From: Pseudomonadota bacterium
GTDB lineage: Bacteria > Desulfobacterota > Anaeroferrophillalia > Anaeroferrophillales > Tharpellaceae
DNA length: 26,170 nucleotides
Direction: 5' to 3'
NCBI GenBank assembly: GCA_030641485.1
Contig: DAOWHJ010000167.1
Coordinates: 1 to 26,170, forward strand
In this document: one piece after another, positions 23,676-26,170 of the stretch
Layout: each line of letters begins with the position of its first letter
How positions within the stretch are numbered: position 1 is the stretch's first letter
The notes under the pieces: model-generated
The model's database searches: none
What the model saw: the letters and a program-made list of their open reading frames with translations, nothing else
What the model was told of the DNA's origin: nothing
Made by a program: the position numbers and the translations under genes

Positions 23676-25232
23676 CTATTTAGCAATCCCAAAGGCCCGG
23701 GTTTCACGAATAACCGTTACTCGAATCTGGCCGGGATAGGTCATTTCTTTCTCAATCTTGCTCGCAATATCACGCGACAAAACAACGGCATCTTCATCTG
23801 AAATATCTTCATGGTTCACCATCACCCGGACATCACGACCAGCCTGAATGGCAAAGGTTTTTTCGACTCCGCTAAAAGAGTTACCAATATCTTCAAGAGC
23901 TTCAAGGCGCTTGATATAGGCATCCAGCATCTCTTTACGCGCCCCCGGACGTGCCCCAGAGAGGGCATCCGCGGCCTGAACCAGAACATCAAGAGGACTC
24001 TTAATATCAACATCACCATGATGAGCCTCAATCGCCTGAACAATTTCTGGAGACTCACCATGACGGCGGGCAAAATCTGCCCCAATAACCGCATGCGAAC
24101 CATCAATTTCATGATCAAGGGCCTTACCAAGATCGTGCAGCAGCCCCGCCCGACGCGCCACTTTATTGGGGAGGCCTAGTTCATCAGCCATCATCCCACA
24201 AATAAAGGCAACCTCAAGTGAATGTTCATAGATATTCTGAGTATAACTGGTACGATACTTCAAACGTCCAATCATACGCACAAGTTCTGGATTCATACCG
24301 TGCATACCGAGGTCAAAAATTGCCTTTTCGCCGGCTTCTTTAATAGTTTGATCTATTTCAGCCTGAACTTTCTTGACCACCTCTTCAATTCTGGCCGGAT
24401 GGATACGACCATCAGTAATCAAACGCTCAAGCACATTCTTCGCCAGGGCCCGACGTACAGGGTCGAAAGATGAGACGATAACGGCTTCAGGGGTATCGTC
24501 AATAATCAAATCAACCCCGGTAGCAGCTTCAATAGCTCGAATATTACGACCTTCACGACCAATTATACGCCCCTTCATATCATCCCCAGGCAGATTCACA
24601 ACCGAAACTGTTCGTTCGGTAGCGTAGTCACCAGCATAACGCTGGACCGCCTGAGCTATAATCTTAACGGCACGCTTCTCAGCGGTCTCTTTCGCTTCAT
24701 CCTCAATCTGTTTTACCCGTTTAGCCGATTCATGCTTTGCCGCATCCTCCATCAACGTCATCAAGGTCTCTTTCGCTTCAGTCTGAGTTAACCCGGCAAT
24801 TGATTCAAGTTTATCACGCTCCTGCTGCAAAACTTTCTGAACTTCTTCATCTTTAGTCTGGACATTCTTTTCACGTTGGCTCAAACTCTGCTCACGACGG
24901 CCAAGGTCATTATCCTTCTTATCCAAGTTATCACTTCGACGTTCCTGACTATCCTCCTTATTGACCAAACGTTTCTCCAACGTCTGCATCTCTTTGCGAC
25001 GATCAGCCATATCAGATTCAAAATCCAGTTTCGCCTTCAACACAACATCTTTAGCCTGCAAAGCGGCCTCTTTACGTAACAGATCAGCCTCATTACGAGC
25101 TTCAGACAGCATCAAATCAGCCTCTTTACGAGAAACAGCCTGACCCTTTTCCAGAAATTTACGATAGATAAAACAACTCGCAACCATCGCCCCCAAAGCT
25201 ATAACAATAGCTGTAAATACAGACACTTCCAT
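23676..25232 (-). CDS. rny: Ribonuclease Y
   Basis: Membrane-anchored endoribonuclease that starts mRNA decay. It has an N-terminal TM helix (about residues 5-24), a long charged coiled coil (about 30-200), a KH domain with GRIIGREG at 221-228, and an HD domain with His366-Asp367 in LLHDLGKALDHE plus His336 and His404-405. The 518 residues match the family. ATG at 25232 has GGGGTG 7 nt upstream. It follows a long non-coding leader with a pyrimidine-rich tract. It is the first gene of the rny-ymdB-small protein operon. Confidence 0.97.
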   Translation of the reverse strand: MEVSVFTAIVIALGAMVASCFIYRKFLEKGQAVSRKEADLMLSEARNEADLLRKEAALQAKDVVLKAKLDFESDMADRRKEMQTLEKRLVNKEDSQERRSDNLDKKDNDLGRREQSLSQREKNVQTKDEEVQKVLQQERDKLESIAGLTQTEAKETLMTLMEDAAKHESAKRVKQIEDEAKETAEKRAVKIIAQAVQRYAGDYATERTVSVVNLPGDDMKGRIIGREGRNIRAIEAATGVDLIIDDTPEAVIVSSFDPVRRALAKNVLERLITDGRIHPARIEEVVKKVQAEIDQTIKEAGEKAIFDLGMHGMNPELVRMIGRLKYRTSYTQNIYEHSLEVAFICGMMADELGLPNKVARRAGLLHDLGKALDHEIDGSHAVIGADFARRHGESPEIVQAIEAHHGDVDIKSPLDVLVQAADALSGARPGARKEMLDAYIKRLEALEDIGNSFSGVEKTFAIQAGRDVRVMVNHEDISDEDAVVLSRDIASKIEKEMTYPGQIRVTVIRETRAFGIAK

Positions 25233-25302
25233 ACTTTAACACCCCTTTATTTACGCCCAGACCACAATTTTGGAGCAAAACGCCAAAAACGTAGCTGTCA
25301 CG

Positions 25303-25324
25303 TTCTGTTAAAAAAATAACAGAA
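25303..25324. repeat. 8-bp inverted repeat in the rny leader
   Basis: TTCTGTTA and TAACAGAA enclose AAAAAA (T6 on the minus strand), about 70 nt before the rny start. It is AT-rich, so a weak hairpin; there is no U-tract after it, which argues against a terminator. Confidence 0.45.
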
Positions 25325-25354
25325 AATTATCCGCCCTGCAAAATCGCAACACGG

Positions 25355-25382
25355 CTTATAACATTATCCTAACATGAGTAAA
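25355..25382 (-). promoter_or_regulatory. Candidate promoter of rny
   Basis: Minus-strand TTTACT (25377-25382) and TATAAG (25355-25360) are spaced by 16 nt. Both are imperfect, so this is one possibility in an AT-rich leader. Confidence 0.3.
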
Positions 25383-25879
25383 TACTGCCCGAAATGAAAA
25401 AAACAGGAGAGGTAAAAAAGAGACCGAAGAAAGGTAAAAAAAACAGCTCGAGAGAGACGGAAATCCACTCCCAGCAGTAAACTTTTGCCAATCTCAATTC
25501 AAAAGCCAAGCCGCCAATGCAGCTCAATCTATACTGAGGAAAGCTTTTAAACTTACAATTTATCTAAAATCAGCTCTACTTCAATGTTCACAAGCCGTTA
25601 AAGAGGAAACCTAAAAAAACTAAAGTAGTCTCAAACCCAACTCTAGTCTAATCCAACCCCTTTTTATAATCTTAGCTTTCGTAAAAAACCTATAAACATC
25701 TTCATAAATTGCCCAACAATAGACTCTTATTGTACATCCGCACCCAACACCTGTATTAAGACAAACAGGCCCGGAGCAGCTCTTCGATTATCTCTATAAT
25801 TTCTCAATCGGGTAAAACTTATTTTAAATCGGGCTGGACCCTGCTGCAAAGACATGAGTCATAACCCGCTTATAAACGC

Positions 25880-25920
25880 AAAAACAGACCGTCAGGTTAT
25901 GCAAAACACAACCTGACAGC
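25880..25920 (-). terminator. Intrinsic terminator downstream of 6S RNA
   Basis: On the minus strand GTCAGGTT (25910-25917) pairs with AACCTGAC (25891-25898) around an 11-nt loop. The stem extends three more pairs with wobbles, and a T5 run follows at about 25880-25884. It lies some 40 nt after the predicted 3' end of 6S RNA and would isolate it from rny. Confidence 0.65.
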
Positions 25921-25956
25921 ATGGCCCGGAACAACCCTAAAAGGCTATCCCTTTAA

Positions 25957-26134
25957 GTCCCCCCCAGATTACCGTGTAGGTGCTTCCCTTGAACCTTAGG
26001 CTTAATATTAGCAACCAGAGACTCTTCAGGACCACCCGCAAGGGGCGGTACACTCCGAGTCTAAACGATCGCCCTTATAAGTAAAGGTGTTGGCTCAAAA
26101 AAATGATCATCTATCACGTATAACTCAGGGGAGA
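25957..26134 (-). ncRNA. ssrS: 6S RNA
   Basis: Regulatory RNA that mimics an open promoter and sequesters sigma70 RNA polymerase. The approximately 178-nt minus-strand segment has the 6S layout. The ends (from TCTCCCCTGAG at 26134 inward, and CCTACACGGTAATC followed by seven G and an A, ending near 25958) pair over about 20 positions including G-U pairs. A large internal bubble follows, and then an apical arm (AGACTC/GAGTCT and CCGCCC/GGGTGG stems). GGTTCAAGGG in the 3' half also occurs in E. coli 6S RNA. Position upstream of rny, with zapA expected beyond the window, matches related genomes as I recall. Ends are approximate. Confidence 0.75.
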
Positions 26135-26170
26135 AAACTCTAAACTACCTCACTTAATTCTAACGGTTCA

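Larger units (their letters stand above)
25233..25879 (-). other. Long non-coding leader region of rny
   Basis: About 650 nt with no credible gene on either strand. On the minus strand it includes a pyrimidine-rich tract (complement of 25391-25463) with three long T-runs and two TTTTTTACCT copies, a candidate promoter at 25355-25382, and an 8-bp hairpin at 25303-25324. A folate cyclo-ligase gene, which I recall at this place in some relatives, is not present. Confidence 0.5.

Noticed and set aside
25780..26110. tmRNA considered for the non-coding locus at the right end
   Set aside because: No tRNA-like ends (no TTCRANNC arm with CCA) and no tag-peptide frame; the end-to-end pairing fits 6S RNA instead.
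1..26170. CRISPR array, toxin-antitoxin pair, phage or defence genes
   Set aside because: No spaced repeat series and no recognisable genes of these kinds were seen on either strand.

Overview
The window looks like a chromosomal segment of an anaerobic, flagellated, Gram-negative member of the Desulfobacterota (former Deltaproteobacteria, probably near Desulfuromonadales). This placement is inference from gene content: waaA (Kdo transferase, hence LPS), a four-subunit 2-oxoacid:ferredoxin oxidoreductase, an AhbD-type radical SAM enzyme of the siroheme-dependent heme route, PomAB-like stators, and the gene orders nif3 / zinc-ribbon protein / rnpB and 6S RNA / rny / ymdB.

Layout. 1-120: a perfect 23-bp inverted repeat and a short direct repeat at the window edge. 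122-2390 (minus): a small alpha/beta hydrolase and a fused APH-like kinase / P-loop ATPase. 2478-4223 (minus): purM-purN behind a clear sigma70 promoter. 4364-6484 (minus): a sugar-nucleotidyltransferase and waaA behind a second clear promoter. 6606-8231 (plus): ahbD and a DUF456 membrane protein. 8221-12239 (minus): a periplasmic substrate-binding protein translationally coupled to a 1000-residue hybrid histidine kinase. 12613-15453 (plus): korDABC, every junction a 4-nt overlap. 15457-19764 (minus): nif3, zinc-ribbon protein, RNase P RNA, motA, motB and a PilZ protein, tightly packed. Upstream of nif3 lie a hairpin with a U-tract, a tiny CPxC-containing reading frame and a tRNA-Met(CAT). 20357-22477 (plus): one dynamin-like GTPase. 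22490-25232 (minus): rny, ymdB and a small Gln/Ser/Gly-rich protein. 25233-26170: a long rny leader, a terminator, and a 6S RNA recognised from its long-range closing stem.

Most of the window is conserved housekeeping. I see no phage, CRISPR array, toxin-antitoxin module, defence island or complete insertion sequence. The points most worth a second look are: (1) the Nif3 protein, whose SHHPL metal-binding motif reads S-N-N-P-L; (2) the hairpin and mini-ORF just upstream of nif3, arranged like an attenuator; (3) motAB-pilZ starting about 30 nt after the RNase P RNA; (4) the binding-protein/hybrid-kinase pair with no ABC permease or ATPase gene beside it; (5) the orphan dynamin with a non-canonical G4 motif; (6) the inverted repeat at the left edge. 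All functions are inferred by reading the sequence; no search was run.
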